Shown in pieces: positions 34,419-44,974 of a DNA stretch of 64,000 nt. Under the pieces are notes generated by a model that made no database searches, was not told the origin of the DNA, and saw only the letters and a program-made list of their open reading frames with translations. This DNA comes from Sphingobium yanoikuyae (GTDB taxonomy: Bacteria; Pseudomonadota; Alphaproteobacteria; Sphingomonadales; Sphingomonadaceae): contig NZ_CP053021.1 in the NCBI RefSeq assembly GCF_013001025.1, positions 3,438,001-3,502,000 of the forward strand. Reading direction: 5' to 3'. Numbering within the stretch: the stretch's first letter is position 1; each line of letters opens with the position of its first letter. The position numbers were made by a program, and so were the translations under genes.

Positions 34419-36752
34419 TCAGAATTTTGCTTTCACCCCGGCATACCAGCGGCGCGGCGCACCCGCGCCATAGGCCCTAGGGTCGCTCGCCCCCGGCGCC
34501 TCGTCCAGTTCGATCTCATCCACCTCGGTAAAGGTGCCGAAGGTCGCATAATGGCGATCGAACAGGTTGCGAACCTCGCCGAACAGGGTGACGCCGGGGA
34601 TGATGTCGATGCCGGCGCGGATATTGGCGATCAGATAGCCGGGCACTTCTGCATTCTGGTTGGCCTCGTCACCGACCAGATATTGGCCCGACCGTGCGAT
34701 CAGGTCGCCGCCGATCGACCAACGGCGCTGACCGCCCAAGGTGCCGGCATAGTCCAGGCTCAAAGTCGCACTATGGCGCGGGATACCGGGCAGGCGATCG
34801 CCCTCACGAACGTCGATCGTGCCGTCGTCATTCACCTCCGGATTGGCCGGGCTGCTCAGTGTCAGCGCGCTGCGATAGGTCGCATCGGTGAAGGCATAGC
34901 TGAGGCCCGCACTGAAACCGCCCCGCGCCGCCTTGACCGACGCCTCGACACCCTGGCGCCGGGTCTTGCCGATATTCTGGAAATAGGCCCGACCGCGAAT
35001 GTCCGACGCGATATATTGGATGTCGTCATGATTGCCGGTGCGATAGGCGGAAACCAGCCAGTCGGCGGTCCATCCCCCGACGGCGAAGCGGCCCGAACCA
35101 CCCGCCTCCCAGCTTTTCGCCACCACCTGCTTGAGCGGCGGATCGGCGATGAAGAAATTGGTCAGGCTGCACGGCGCATTCTCGTCGGCGCAGGACAGTT
35201 CGGCCGGGGTCGGCGCGCGGTTGGTCTCGGCATAGCCGGCGCGCAGCGACAGCCCGTCCGAAACCCGATAGTCCAGTTCCGCGCCGGGATTGAGCCGCTG
35301 GAAATTGTGCCGCCCGTTCAGCGCCGTGCCGATCTGGTCGACCAGTTCGATCCGCGCATGGTTCCAGCGCAGCCCCAGTTCCGCCGTCAGCCCCGGCGCC
35401 AGCGGCAGCCGGTCCTGCACGAAGACACCCCAATAATCGGTGTGTGCGACCAGCCCGACCGGCGCGATCGCGCCGTCCGGCTGGACGATGATCGACCCCA
35501 GCCCCTCGACGCTGCGCTCGTCCGTCATCGCGCCCAGTTCGGTCGATGTGTCGAACCGGGTGCGGCTCGTGTCGTAACTCATGCCGATCGCAAAATGATT
35601 GGTGCCGCCCATCAGCGCGCGATCATCGATCAACTGCACCAGCGCGCCCATCGCATTGGTCCGCGTCCGCCCCCGGTTGAGCACGCCATAGCTTTCGCCG
35701 CCGAGGCTGTCGGCAATGGCGTTGCCGTTCGCGTCGGTCAGGACCGCCTGCGCCTCGTCTCCGTCATCATCGCCACCCACCGTCTCCAGGCAGAGCAGCC
35801 CGGCGTCATCCTCATCCTCGCACCCCTCGATATCGGCGGCATCGCCATTGACGGTACGCAGGGTCAGCCGCTGGGCATAGAGCGTCCCTTCGATCCGGGT
35901 GGTATCGGACAGCGCGACCCAGGGGTGCAAGCTGATCCGGCCATAGCTGCTGCGGCTATTGTCGGGCCAGGTGAAGACGGCGCGCCGGTCCGCTGCCAGC
36001 AGTTCGACCGGCGACACGCCATTGCCGGTCAGGTCGGTCTTTGCCCCGACCAGCTTCATGTGCAGCCCGCCCTTCTCGGTATCGAAGCCCAGGTCGGCAT
36101 AGCCATTATAGAGATGCGACGGGCTATGATCGCGCCAGCCATCGTCATGGCTATATTGAAACGCCCCGAAGGCAATGAAATTGCCGCGCGCAAAGCCGCC
36201 GGCGATGCTCGCCTCCGCATAGCCGAAACGGCCGCCGGTCGCGCTCGCCTCCAGCCCCGGATCGCTGCGTCCGTCTTTCGTCTCCAGCAGGATCGCACCG
36301 CCCAGCGCATTGAGGCCATAGACCGGGCTGGCATCGAGCAGGCTCAGCTTGCGGATCGCTGCCTCGGGGATCAGGTCGAACTGGACGGTATCGCCGAACG
36401 GCTGGTTGAAGCGGGCACCATCCATATAGACGGCCAGCCCCTGCGCCTGCCCCTGCAGCGGCGAGGCGACGAAGCCGCGATAGAGAAGATTGGGCTGCCA
36501 GGGGTTATTCTGCGCGTCCTGCAGGGTGATGCCGGCGACATTGCGGGTCAGTGCGCCGAGCAGGTCGGGCGTGCCGCCGATGCCGATATCCCGGCGGGAA
36601 ATGGACAGCGCATCATCGACATCGATCGCCCCGCCCGGCGCGGTGACGATGATCGTCTGGGCCGGGCCAGCATCGGGCTCTTCCGCCCATGCCAGCGCCG
36701 GTATCAGCGCCGCGCCTGCCAGACCCGCGTAAAGCCAGCCCCTGCCCCGCAT
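34419..36752 (-). CDS. TonB-dependent outer-membrane receptor with acidic loop
   Basis: A 777-residue receptor. Signal peptide 1-23 (ending ALAWA), TIIVTAPGG TonB-box region, plug (PDLLGALTRNVAGITLQDAQNN, FDLIPEAAIRKLSLLDASPVYGLNALGGAILLETKDG) and a barrel ending in a terminal Phe. An unusual insert at residues 311-345 is rich in Asp and Glu between two Cys (CEDEDDAGLLC, then GGDDDGDEAQ and TDANGN). It probably lies in an extracellular loop and could bind cations. It lies downstream of acsA on the same strand but has its own upstream copy of the alcohol-regulon motif. The substrate is unknown; a metal complex used by the PQQ enzyme is a reasonable hypothesis. Confidence 0.9.
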   Translation of the reverse strand: MRGRGWLYAGLAGAALIPALAWAEEPDAGPAQTIIVTAPGGAIDVDDALSISRRDIGIGGTPDLLGALTRNVAGITLQDAQNNPWQPNLLYRGFVASPLQGQAQGLAVYMDGARFNQPFGDTVQFDLIPEAAIRKLSLLDASPVYGLNALGGAILLETKDGRSDPGLEASATGGRFGYAEASIAGGFARGNFIAFGAFQYSHDDGWRDHSPSHLYNGYADLGFDTEKGGLHMKLVGAKTDLTGNGVSPVELLAADRRAVFTWPDNSRSSYGRISLHPWVALSDTTRIEGTLYAQRLTLRTVNGDAADIEGCEDEDDAGLLCLETVGGDDDGDEAQAVLTDANGNAIADSLGGESYGVLNRGRTRTNAMGALVQLIDDRALMGGTNHFAIGMSYDTSRTRFDTSTELGAMTDERSVEGLGSIIVQPDGAIAPVGLVAHTDYWGVFVQDRLPLAPGLTAELGLRWNHARIELVDQIGTALNGRHNFQRLNPGAELDYRVSDGLSLRAGYAETNRAPTPAELSCADENAPCSLTNFFIADPPLKQVVAKSWEAGGSGRFAVGGWTADWLVSAYRTGNHDDIQYIASDIRGRAYFQNIGKTRRQGVEASVKAARGGFSAGLSYAFTDATYRSALTLSSPANPEVNDDGTIDVREGDRLPGIPRHSATLSLDYAGTLGGQRRWSIGGDLIARSGQYLVGDEANQNAEVPGYLIANIRAGIDIIPGVTLFGEVRNLFDRHYATFGTFTEVDEIELDEAPGASDPRAYGAGAPRRWYAGVKAKF

Positions 36753-36808
36753 ATTCCTCTCCCATCTCTGTTTATGAAAAGGACGCTAGGGAGGGCTGGC
36801 CATCGCCT

Positions 36809-36828
36809 CCATTATACCTTGGGTCGCA
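36809..36828 (-). promoter_or_regulatory. Alcohol-regulon motif upstream of TonB receptor (variant)
   Basis: The minus strand reads CGACCCAAGGTATAATGG, sharing its first eleven bases exactly with the copy before the PQQ dehydrogenase and matching at 15 of 18. It begins 57 bases before the receptor ATG, closer than the other copies, and includes TATAAT, so it may instead or also be a -10 element. Confidence 0.5.
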
Positions 36829-36836
36829 TGCGAAAA

Positions 36837-38795
<1,959 letters not shown>

Positions 38796-38806
38796 GATGG
38801 CTCCCT

Positions 38807-40846
38807 TCATTGGCCGAACCGCACGCCGATCCAGAGCGTCCTGGGCGTACCCAGGTCGATGGATCCGCCGGCATTGCGGGTGACGACATCCTCGTCGAAC
38901 AGATTCTCGCCGCGCGCGACCAGGCTGATGCCATGGCCGATCGGCAGCCGGGCGATGGCGTCGAGCGTCAGCGCATCGGGCAGCACATCGCTCTGCAGAT
39001 CATCCTCATATTGCTTGGCCGTGTAGCGCAGCGTCGCCGAAAGCTCCGGTCCGGCCTTGGGCGCCCAGGCCAGCGTCGCGCTGGCCGAGTGGCGCGGCAC
39101 CTGCGCCGGCGCGAAGCCATCGAACGCCATGCCCGGCGCATCGACCTTGCTGTGACTATAGGCATAGGAAGCGAGCAGCGAGAAATTGGCCGGCAGTTGC
39201 GCGCTGGCGGTCAGTTCCACGCCCTTGGCCACGATCGCGTTCACATTCTGGCGCTTGCGGGTGACACTATCGATGGTGACGTTCGCGATCGCATCGTCGA
39301 GCCGGTTGTAGAAGAGGGTGGCGGACAGCTGCACGCCCGATGCTGGGTTGAGGTCGATGCCCCCTTCCACGCCCTTGAGCTTCTCGGGCTTCAAGGCCGC
39401 ATTGGCCTGGGTGGTGATCGGGAAGACGACGAAGGGGCGATACAGCTCATTGAGCGTGGGCAGGCGGAAGCCGCTATAGGCCGCCCCGCGCAGCGCCACC
39501 GCATCGCTGAGATGGTAGAGCGCGCCGGCCCGGCCGGAAAATTCCCAGTCGGAGCGATTGGCATAGCTACTGTCCTGCGTCACCAGGCCGGCCGCACTGA
39601 CCGCCCTGTAGAAGCCGTTGCGGATCGACCAGCGATCGGCGCGCACGCCCCCGGTCAGGACAAGCTTGCCGCCAAAGACATCGGGGCTCCAGTCATCCTC
39701 GGCAAAGATGCCGCTGGTGATCTGGTCGCCACCGGCATGGCGGCGCGCTGTCAGCGGGTTGGTGGCGAGGCCCGCATTATAGGCGTCCTCATACATGTCG
39801 CCGGTGGCAAAGCGGGTGTCCATACCGATGCGCAGCACATGATCCTCGCCGACCGGCGGGCGCAGCTCGATCTTGCCGCCGATCCCGGTCGAGGGGGTGT
39901 TGCGCTGGTCGAGCGACTTGCGGAAGCTGGTGGAAGAGATGACGATGTTCGAGAAATTGCGCGCCTGGAGATAGGCGAGCGCATCGACCTGCCAGCGGCC
40001 GCGGCTGATATAGCGGATGCTGGCATCCTGGCCCTGGCTCATGCTGTCGGCGCCGGCAAAGCGCAGCGTGCGATTATCCTGGAACAGGGTGCCACGAAAC
40101 TGGAGTTCCGATGTCGCGTCGATCGGCGCTACCGCGCGCAAATTGGTCGACCAGCTGTCATAGGCGGCTGGCACGGTGGCGGCGACGCGCTGGTCACGGG
40201 GCGTGGTCTGGAAGCCGTCACCCCGGTCCCAGCGGCCCGAGAGCGAGACATAGCCGCTGCCCATGTCGGGCGCGATGCTGGCGGACAGCTCGGTCGCGTC
40301 CCTGCTGCCATAGAAGGCGCTGGCGCCAAACACCGGCATCTGGTCGCGGGTGGCGCTGGCCAGTTCGATCGTGCCGGCGACCGCGCCCGCGCCGAAGGCG
40401 CCGCTGCCCCCGCCGCGCGTCACCCGGACCAGCGCCAGCCGATCGGGCACCAAAGCCGAGAAGGGTATATAGCCAAAGAAGGGATCGGCGACCGGCACGC
40501 CATCGAGCAGCACCAGGGTCCGGCTCGACGCATTGCCGCCCAGCGCGCGCAGGGTGGCGCCCTGGTTCGAGGGATTGGACGCGCGGCTGTCGGAGCGGCG
40601 GAACTGCTGGAAGCCCGCGACATCGGCCAGCACGCTCTCGATCCGCCCCGACGCCGCATCCTCAAGCCGATCCCGGTCGATCACCACCGACCGATAGGCC
40701 GGCGTCCCCGGCGGCAGACTCAGCCCCGTGCCCGTCACCACGATCGACGCGGCGGCCATCGCTTCGCCAGCGTCATCGGGTGCTTCCGCCTGCGCCGCGA
40801 AAGGCGCCATTGCCATGCCAAGCGCGAGCCATTTTGTTCTGCGCAT
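38807..40846 (-). CDS. TonB-dependent outer-membrane receptor of the alcohol regulon
   Basis: A 679-residue receptor with a signal peptide ([14 protein letters not shown]), SIVVTGTG TonB-box region, plug ([78 protein letters not shown]) and a barrel ending LWIGVRFGQ. Size and plug resemble vitamin B12 or metal-chelate receptors (BtuB-like). GGGGAGGAT precedes the ATG. A copy of the alcohol-regulon motif lies 71 bases upstream, and acsA is coupled downstream. Import of a lanthanide chelate or another cofactor for the dehydrogenase is possible but unproved. Confidence 0.9.
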   Translation of the reverse strand: MRRTKWLALGMAMAPFAAQAEAPDDAGEAMAAASIVVTGTGLSLPPGTPAYRSVVIDRDRLEDAASGRIESVLADVAGFQQFRRSDSRASNPSNQGATLRALGGNASSRTLVLLDGVPVADPFFGYIPFSALVPDRLALVRVTRGGGSGAFGAGAVAGTIELASATRDQMPVFGASAFYGSRDATELSASIAPDMGSGYVSLSGRWDRGDGFQTTPRDQRVAATVPAAYDSWSTNLRAVAPIDATSELQFRGTLFQDNRTLRFAGADSMSQGQDASIRYISRGRWQVDALAYLQARNFSNIVISSTSFRKSLDQRNTPSTGIGGKIELRPPVGEDHVLRIGMDTRFATGDMYEDAYNAGLATNPLTARRHAGGDQITSGIFAEDDWSPDVFGGKLVLTGGVRADRWSIRNGFYRAVSAAGLVTQDSSYANRSDWEFSGRAGALYHLSDAVALRGAAYSGFRLPTLNELYRPFVVFPITTQANAALKPEKLKGVEGGIDLNPASGVQLSATLFYNRLDDAIANVTIDSVTRKRQNVNAIVAKGVELTASAQLPANFSLLASYAYSHSKVDAPGMAFDGFAPAQVPRHSASATLAWAPKAGPELSATLRYTAKQYEDDLQSDVLPDALTLDAIARLPIGHGISLVARGENLFDEDVVTRNAGGSIDLGTPRTLWIGVRFGQ

Positions 40847-40874
40847 ATATCCTCCCCTGCCGTCCCGTCATGCG

Positions 40875-40910
40875 AAGGGGCGGCATCCCTTCGATAGGAT
40901 GCCGCCCCTT
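40875..40910. terminator. Strong hairpin between porin and TonB receptor genes
   Basis: AAGGGGCGGCATCC and its exact complement form a 14-base stem with an 8-base loop. It lies about 40 bases after the porin stop, so it should terminate that transcript, but it also sits between the alcohol-regulon motif (40918-40934) and the receptor ATG (40846), inside the presumed promoter or leader. Confidence 0.72.
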
Positions 40911-40917
40911 GCCGGGA

Positions 40918-40934
40918 CATTGGCCTTTGGGCCG
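40918..40934 (-). promoter_or_regulatory. Alcohol-regulon motif upstream of TonB receptor
   Basis: The minus strand reads CGGCCCAAAGGCCAATG, matching the PQQ dehydrogenase copy at 13 of 17 positions, 71 bases before the receptor ATG at 40846. The conserved spacing supports it more than the sequence alone. Confidence 0.55.
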
Positions 40935-40951
40935 ATGCTCCTGCCTTCCGC

Positions 40952-42331
40952 TCAGAAGAAGAGGATGGCGCCGGCGGCGATCGTGTCGCCCTCCGCTTCA
41001 TTGCCATTATGCGCCTTGGACGTGCTGTGGATATATTCGCCGATCAGCGTCACCCAGCTGGTCAGGCCATAACGGCCCTGCCCCACCCAGCTGCTATTCT
41101 TGCGGATAAGCGTCGGGTTGGCGAGCGCATCGGCGGCATTGGCATAATGGAGATTGCTCTCGCCATAGCTGCCGCCGACCGAGAATTTGCCGAAGGTCGC
41201 CAGCCCCTGAAGATAGAAGCCGTCGCTGTCGCGCTTGTTGCCGGCGGCATCGGTGTCGAACAGGTTGAGCGCCGTCGTGCCCAGCCCCGAGCCATTATAA
41301 TAATAGCCAGTGAGGACGATTGGGCCGTAGCCGATCTTGGCACCGGTATCGAAACCGCTGCCGGTATAGGAAATGCCGTCGACGCGATTATGCCGTTGGG
41401 TAATCCCCGACAGCCAGGCGCGGGCCGAGAAGTCGCCGAACTTGCCATCATAGACGATCTTGCCTTGGAAACCGGGCGACTTGTTGCTTTCGCCCGGTCC
41501 CGTCAGCGATTCGAGCGGCTGGAAGACACCGACCGAGACCTGGAAGCCCGACAGGCTGGGCGAGGTATACGTGATCTGCGGCTGGAAGTCCGTGTAGATA
41601 TAGCCGATACCGATGCGGCCGAGCGAAGTGTTGGACGGCGCGACATTGCCGCCGCTCGCCCCGACCGACAGCAAAGTGATGTCGTTCAATATGCCTTCCG
41701 AGCCGAACAGGCCGATGTCGCGACCCAGCTTGAACTCGCCCAGCCCCGATCGGCCGATGGTCATGTAGGTCTGGCGGAAATCGATGCCGGCGGTCTGCAG
41801 CGCCACCGGCCGGCCGCCGGCATTGGCGCCACCACCGACCGAATAATCCGCGCTGTTGATGCCGGGATACATGCCGAAATGGGCGCCGACGTCCCAGCCG
41901 CCCTGGTTGGTCGTGACGTCGAACTTGAGATAGCCGGGCAGCAGGCCGTTGCGGATCGCCGAACTATTGCCGCCCACCGGCACCACGCCGCCGACGACAT
42001 CGGTATTCGGCCCCGCCGCTTGGCCATTTTCATGGGTGTAGAAACCATTGACCGATCCGGAAATCTTGACCGTGACATCGCCCACCTCAAACCCGACGCC
42101 GCTGTCGGCGACGCGCACCACGGGCTTCCCGTCCGACGCGGCGGGCGCAGCGGCAGCAGCCGGCGCGGCGGCGTCTTCCTTTGCCAGCTGGGCATATTCC
42201 TCGTCGGTGAGGATCCCCTTTTCATGCAGCCTTTTCAGCAGTTCGCTCGTCGTGCCGGCGCTCGCCGGCGTTGCCCCTGCGACGAACAGCAACGCCATGG
42301 CGGCGCTGCCGAGGAATGTTCCCCGTGCCAT
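40952..42331 (-). CDS. Outer-membrane porin of the alcohol-oxidation locus
   Basis: A 459-residue protein: signal peptide (1-25, ending TPASA), a short coiled region (TTSELLKRLHEKGILTDEEYAQLAKED) and an Ala-rich linker, as in porins that tether to the wall, then a beta barrel ending AAGAILFF with terminal Phe. The barrel resembles porins found beside PQQ alcohol dehydrogenases. GGGAGGATGAG precedes the ATG. An alcohol-regulon motif copy stands 69 bases upstream. It probably admits the alcohol or another small solute; specificity cannot be read. Confidence 0.82.
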   Translation of the reverse strand: MARGTFLGSAAMALLFVAGATPASAGTTSELLKRLHEKGILTDEEYAQLAKEDAAAPAAAAAPAASDGKPVVRVADSGVGFEVGDVTVKISGSVNGFYTHENGQAAGPNTDVVGGVVPVGGNSSAIRNGLLPGYLKFDVTTNQGGWDVGAHFGMYPGINSADYSVGGGANAGGRPVALQTAGIDFRQTYMTIGRSGLGEFKLGRDIGLFGSEGILNDITLLSVGASGGNVAPSNTSLGRIGIGYIYTDFQPQITYTSPSLSGFQVSVGVFQPLESLTGPGESNKSPGFQGKIVYDGKFGDFSARAWLSGITQRHNRVDGISYTGSGFDTGAKIGYGPIVLTGYYYNGSGLGTTALNLFDTDAAGNKRDSDGFYLQGLATFGKFSVGGSYGESNLHYANAADALANPTLIRKNSSWVGQGRYGLTSWVTLIGEYIHSTSKAHNGNEAEGDTIAAGAILFF

Positions 42332-42400
42332 CTCATCCTCCCTCTTGTGCGCCGGTCGTGCCGGCTGTCGGGAAGAGTGGGCGGCGGCGATGGCGGCCGA

Positions 42401-42417
42401 AATTGGACTTTGGTTCT
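42401..42417 (-). promoter_or_regulatory. Alcohol-regulon motif upstream of porin
   Basis: The minus strand reads AGAACCAAAGTCCAATT, matching the PQQ dehydrogenase copy at 14 of 17 positions, with 12 of 13 in the core. It lies 69 bases before the porin ATG at 42331, oriented the same way relative to the gene as the other copies. Confidence 0.62.
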
Positions 42418-42451
42418 CGTCCTCCCCCCGCGCACCTCGCTATACTTTTGG

Positions 42452-43414
42452 TCAGGGCGCGACGGCGATGCCCCACGGCCCGGCGCCGACCGCGATCGTG
42501 CCGACGACCTTGCCGGCGGCCAGATCGATCACCGAGACATTGTCCGAAAGGCCATTGGCCGCAAAAGCGCGCGCGCCGTCCGCGCTGACCGCGACATGCC
42601 AGACCCGCTTGCCGACCGGCACATAGGCGCGGACCTTGCGGGTGGCGACATCGACCAGCGCGACATGGTTGGCGCGGCCGAGCGCCACGACCGCCGTCTT
42701 GCCGTCCGGCGTGAAGCGTATGCCGCAGGGCAATAGCTGATAATCCTGCACGCCGGGAATGGCGAAATGCAGCGTATCGACGATCTTGCGCGTGGCCGGA
42801 TCGGCAATCTGCACCGTGCCGCCCATCTCCGCCGCGATCCACAGCTCCTTGCCATCGGCGGTAAATTCCACATGGCGCGGGCGCTGATCCGTCTCGGTCG
42901 CATCGACCATCGTCTTGGTCGACAGGTCGATCCAGTTGACGACACCGTCATCCTCCGATGTCACCACCACCCATTTGCCGTCGGGGCTTTGCGCCACGCC
43001 CTCGGGCTCCTTGCCGACATCGACCTGGAAGGCGACCTTGCGGCTGTCGAGGTCGATCGCGGTCAGCGCGGCATTATCCTCATTGGCGACGAACAAGGTC
43101 CGGCCATCGCGCGACAGGAAGAATTGCTCGGGATCCTGCCCCGAAGGTAGGTCGGCGATGACCTTGCCGGTCGCGCGGTCGATCATCTGCACCGCATGGT
43201 CGTTGCTGGCGCAGAGCAGGATATATTTGCCGTCCTTCGTCACGGTGATGCCGCGCGGCCGGCCGCCCACCGGCCAGGTCGCGACCGTCTGCATCGTGGC
43301 GGCATCGATGACGCTGATGCTGTTGCCGCGTTCGTTGGAGACATAGAGCGTCTCGGCCCGGACGGACGGGATCGCCACCGCCAGCGCAAGCCCCGCAATC
43401 ACGCCCTTCATCAT
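42452..43414 (-). CDS. PQQ-dependent catabolism-associated beta-propeller protein
   Basis: A 320-residue periplasmic protein with a signal peptide (VIAGLALAVAIPSVRA) and seven YVTN-type repeats (LYVSNERGNSISVIDAATMQTVATWPVGGRPRGITVTKDG; LFVANEDNAALTAIDL; AFAANGLSDNVSVIDLAAGKVVGTIAVGAGPWGIAVAP). Proteins of this family occur next to PQQ alcohol dehydrogenase and cytochrome c550 genes; their exact role is not established. It is divergent from pedF and lies upstream of the porin on the same strand. Confidence 0.87.
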   Translation of the reverse strand: MMKGVIAGLALAVAIPSVRAETLYVSNERGNSISVIDAATMQTVATWPVGGRPRGITVTKDGKYILLCASNDHAVQMIDRATGKVIADLPSGQDPEQFFLSRDGRTLFVANEDNAALTAIDLDSRKVAFQVDVGKEPEGVAQSPDGKWVVVTSEDDGVVNWIDLSTKTMVDATETDQRPRHVEFTADGKELWIAAEMGGTVQIADPATRKIVDTLHFAIPGVQDYQLLPCGIRFTPDGKTAVVALGRANHVALVDVATRKVRAYVPVGKRVWHVAVSADGARAFAANGLSDNVSVIDLAAGKVVGTIAVGAGPWGIAVAP

Positions 43415-43474
43415 GCCCGCATCCTCTCGTTCTTTTGGCTCAATAGCCGATTAGCCCCCGGTCCGTCGCGGCGG

Positions 43475-43495
43475 GATTGTACCAATGGCCAATGG
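43475..43495. promoter_or_regulatory. Possible alcohol-regulon sites in the divergent promoter
   Basis: This divergent gap holds GGTACAATC on the minus strand (43475-43483), 60 bases before the beta-propeller gene, and CCAATGGCCAATGG on the plus strand (43482-43495), 86 bases before pedF. Both resemble the core CCAAGGTCCAATT but are weaker than the other copies. Confidence 0.35.
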
Positions 43496-43581
43496 GGGCC
43501 GTCCCCGCCCTCCCCTACAGTCGTCAGCGACAGGGACGACATGCGGCCAGCACAGGCACGCGGCACAGACGAGGGTTTGGG

Positions 43582-44010
43582 ATGAGGAATTACGGACGGA
43601 TCGCATTGTTCGGCGCGGCCTGCCTGGCGGGCGCATCGATCACATCGGCACTGATGGCGCATGGCAATGTCACGCCGCAGGCGGTCGACACATCGGCCCT
43701 GCCGGAAATCGGCGCCGACTGGGTTCAGCACAATCCTTATCGCGGCAATGCCACGGCGGCGAAGATCGGCGAATCCGCCTATGGCCAGAATTGCGCACGC
43801 TGCCACGGGCTGGACGCGGAAAGCGGCGGCATCGCGCCGGACCTGCGCTATCTGGAAGTCGGCGACAGCGGCGATGAATGGTTCATCCAGCGTTACCAGC
43901 ATGGCTCCAGCCATGACGGCAAGGTCTATATGCCGCCCTTCGGCGACGTGCTGGGACAGAAGGCTGGATGGGCGATCCGCGCCTGGCTCGAAACCAAGCA
44001 TCAGGAGTGA
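43582..44010 (+). CDS. pedF: Cytochrome c550 PedF-type electron acceptor
   Basis: A 142-residue c-type cytochrome with signal peptide (IALFGAACLAGASITSALMA) and one haem site, CARCH, in YGQNCARCHGLDAESGGIAPDLRYLE; the Met ligand is in KVYMPPFGDVLGQKAGWAIRAWL. PedF/ExaB-type cytochromes take electrons from PQQ alcohol dehydrogenase to the terminal oxidase. It begins the cluster pedF-binding protein-PQQ dehydrogenase-response regulator. ATG 43582 follows GAGGGTTTGGG. Confidence 0.88.
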   Translation: MRNYGRIALFGAACLAGASITSALMAHGNVTPQAVDTSALPEIGADWVQHNPYRGNATAAKIGESAYGQNCARCHGLDAESGGIAPDLRYLEVGDSGDEWFIQRYQHGSSHDGKVYMPPFGDVLGQKAGWAIRAWLETKHQE

Positions 44011-44015
44011 TCGCG

Positions 44016-44879
44016 ATGGATCGCCGCGCCTTCTTGAGCAGCGCGGCGGCCGCCGCGCTGGTTGGCTATATTTCGGGCGGTCAGGCGGCAAAGGCCGCGC
44101 CGCTCGGCAAGGTCAGGGAATTGGGTGTCCTTCGGGTCGCAGTCTATAAGGACAACCGCCCCTGGTCCTGGCGCAAGGACGGCAAGCTGACCGGGATCGA
44201 CGTCGATCTGGCCCAGGCGCTGGCCAAGGGGCTGGGCGTGCGCGCCGACATTGCCGAACTGGTCGCGGACGAAAGCGCCGACGACGACCTGCGCAACGGG
44301 GTGTGGAAGGGCGGCCTTTTGGGCTTCCAGCCGGCCGACATCATGCTGCACGTGCCGTTCGACCGGACTTTCGCCGCACGCAATGATCAGGTCGCGATCA
44401 TCGCGCCTTATTATCGCGAGAGCTTCCAGTTTGCGGCGGTGAAGGGCGAGATCGACGTCAACGCGCCGCCGACCCAATATCGCGGCAAGCGGCTGGCGGT
44501 CGAGATCGACTCCATTCCCGATTTCTACCTGATCGGCACATTCGGCGGCATATTGGCCAAGGATGTCGTCCATTTCCCCGGCGGGACGGAAGCCGTCACC
44601 GCGCTGACCGATGGCCGTGCCGATGGCGCGCTCGCCAGCCGGGCGCAGATCGAGGCGGTGCTACACGACAGCGGCGCCACCAACATCGTCCGCCGCACCA
44701 GCCCCCTGCCCGCCTTCACCTCGGCCGGATGGGACATCGGCATGGCGGTGAAGGAGAATAGCCGGAACCTGGGCGATGCGGTCGAGACCATCCTGGCCGA
44801 CATGACGCAATCGGGTGCGCTCAAGGCGATCTTCGAACGCCATGGCGTCGCCTATGCGCCGGCCGTCGCGGCGGGCTGA
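44016..44879 (+). CDS. Quinoprotein-associated periplasmic substrate-binding protein (MxaJ/XoxJ-like)
   Basis: A 287-residue protein with a Tat-like or Sec signal ([27 protein letters not shown]) and a bilobed type 2 solute-binding fold ([70 protein letters not shown]). Genes of this family (MxaJ, XoxJ, or the quinoprotein-associated group) flank PQQ dehydrogenases and are thought to assist enzyme activation rather than transport; no ABC permease is present here. It lies five bases after pedF. Confidence 0.86.
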   Translation: MDRRAFLSSAAAAALVGYISGGQAAKAAPLGKVRELGVLRVAVYKDNRPWSWRKDGKLTGIDVDLAQALAKGLGVRADIAELVADESADDDLRNGVWKGGLLGFQPADIMLHVPFDRTFAARNDQVAIIAPYYRESFQFAAVKGEIDVNAPPTQYRGKRLAVEIDSIPDFYLIGTFGGILAKDVVHFPGGTEAVTALTDGRADGALASRAQIEAVLHDSGATNIVRRTSPLPAFTSAGWDIGMAVKENSRNLGDAVETILADMTQSGALKAIFERHGVAYAPAVAAG

Positions 44880-44884
44880 CCGGG

Positions 44885-44903
44885 CGACCCAAGGTCCAAT
44901 TGG
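44885..44903 (+). promoter_or_regulatory. Alcohol-regulon motif upstream of the PQQ dehydrogenase
   Basis: CGACCCAAGGTCCAATTGG, used here as the reference copy. The core CCAAGGTCCAATT ends 73 bases before the dehydrogenase ATG at 44975. An almost identical copy (17 of 18) stands at the same distance before the aldehyde dehydrogenase gene at 59.5 kb. Confidence 0.68.
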
Positions 44904-44974
44904 CACGGCCGCCGTGCCCCATAAGGTGCTGCATCGACGGCGTTGATCACGCCGGAAAACAAGGGAGGATGACT

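Noticed and set aside
36811..36816. TATAAT on the minus strand within the motif before the TonB receptor, considered as proof of a plain sigma-70 promoter
   Set aside because: The eleven bases before it are identical to the PQQ dehydrogenase motif, and the other copies have CCAATT-type sequence there, so it is kept as a variant motif with the -10 reading noted.
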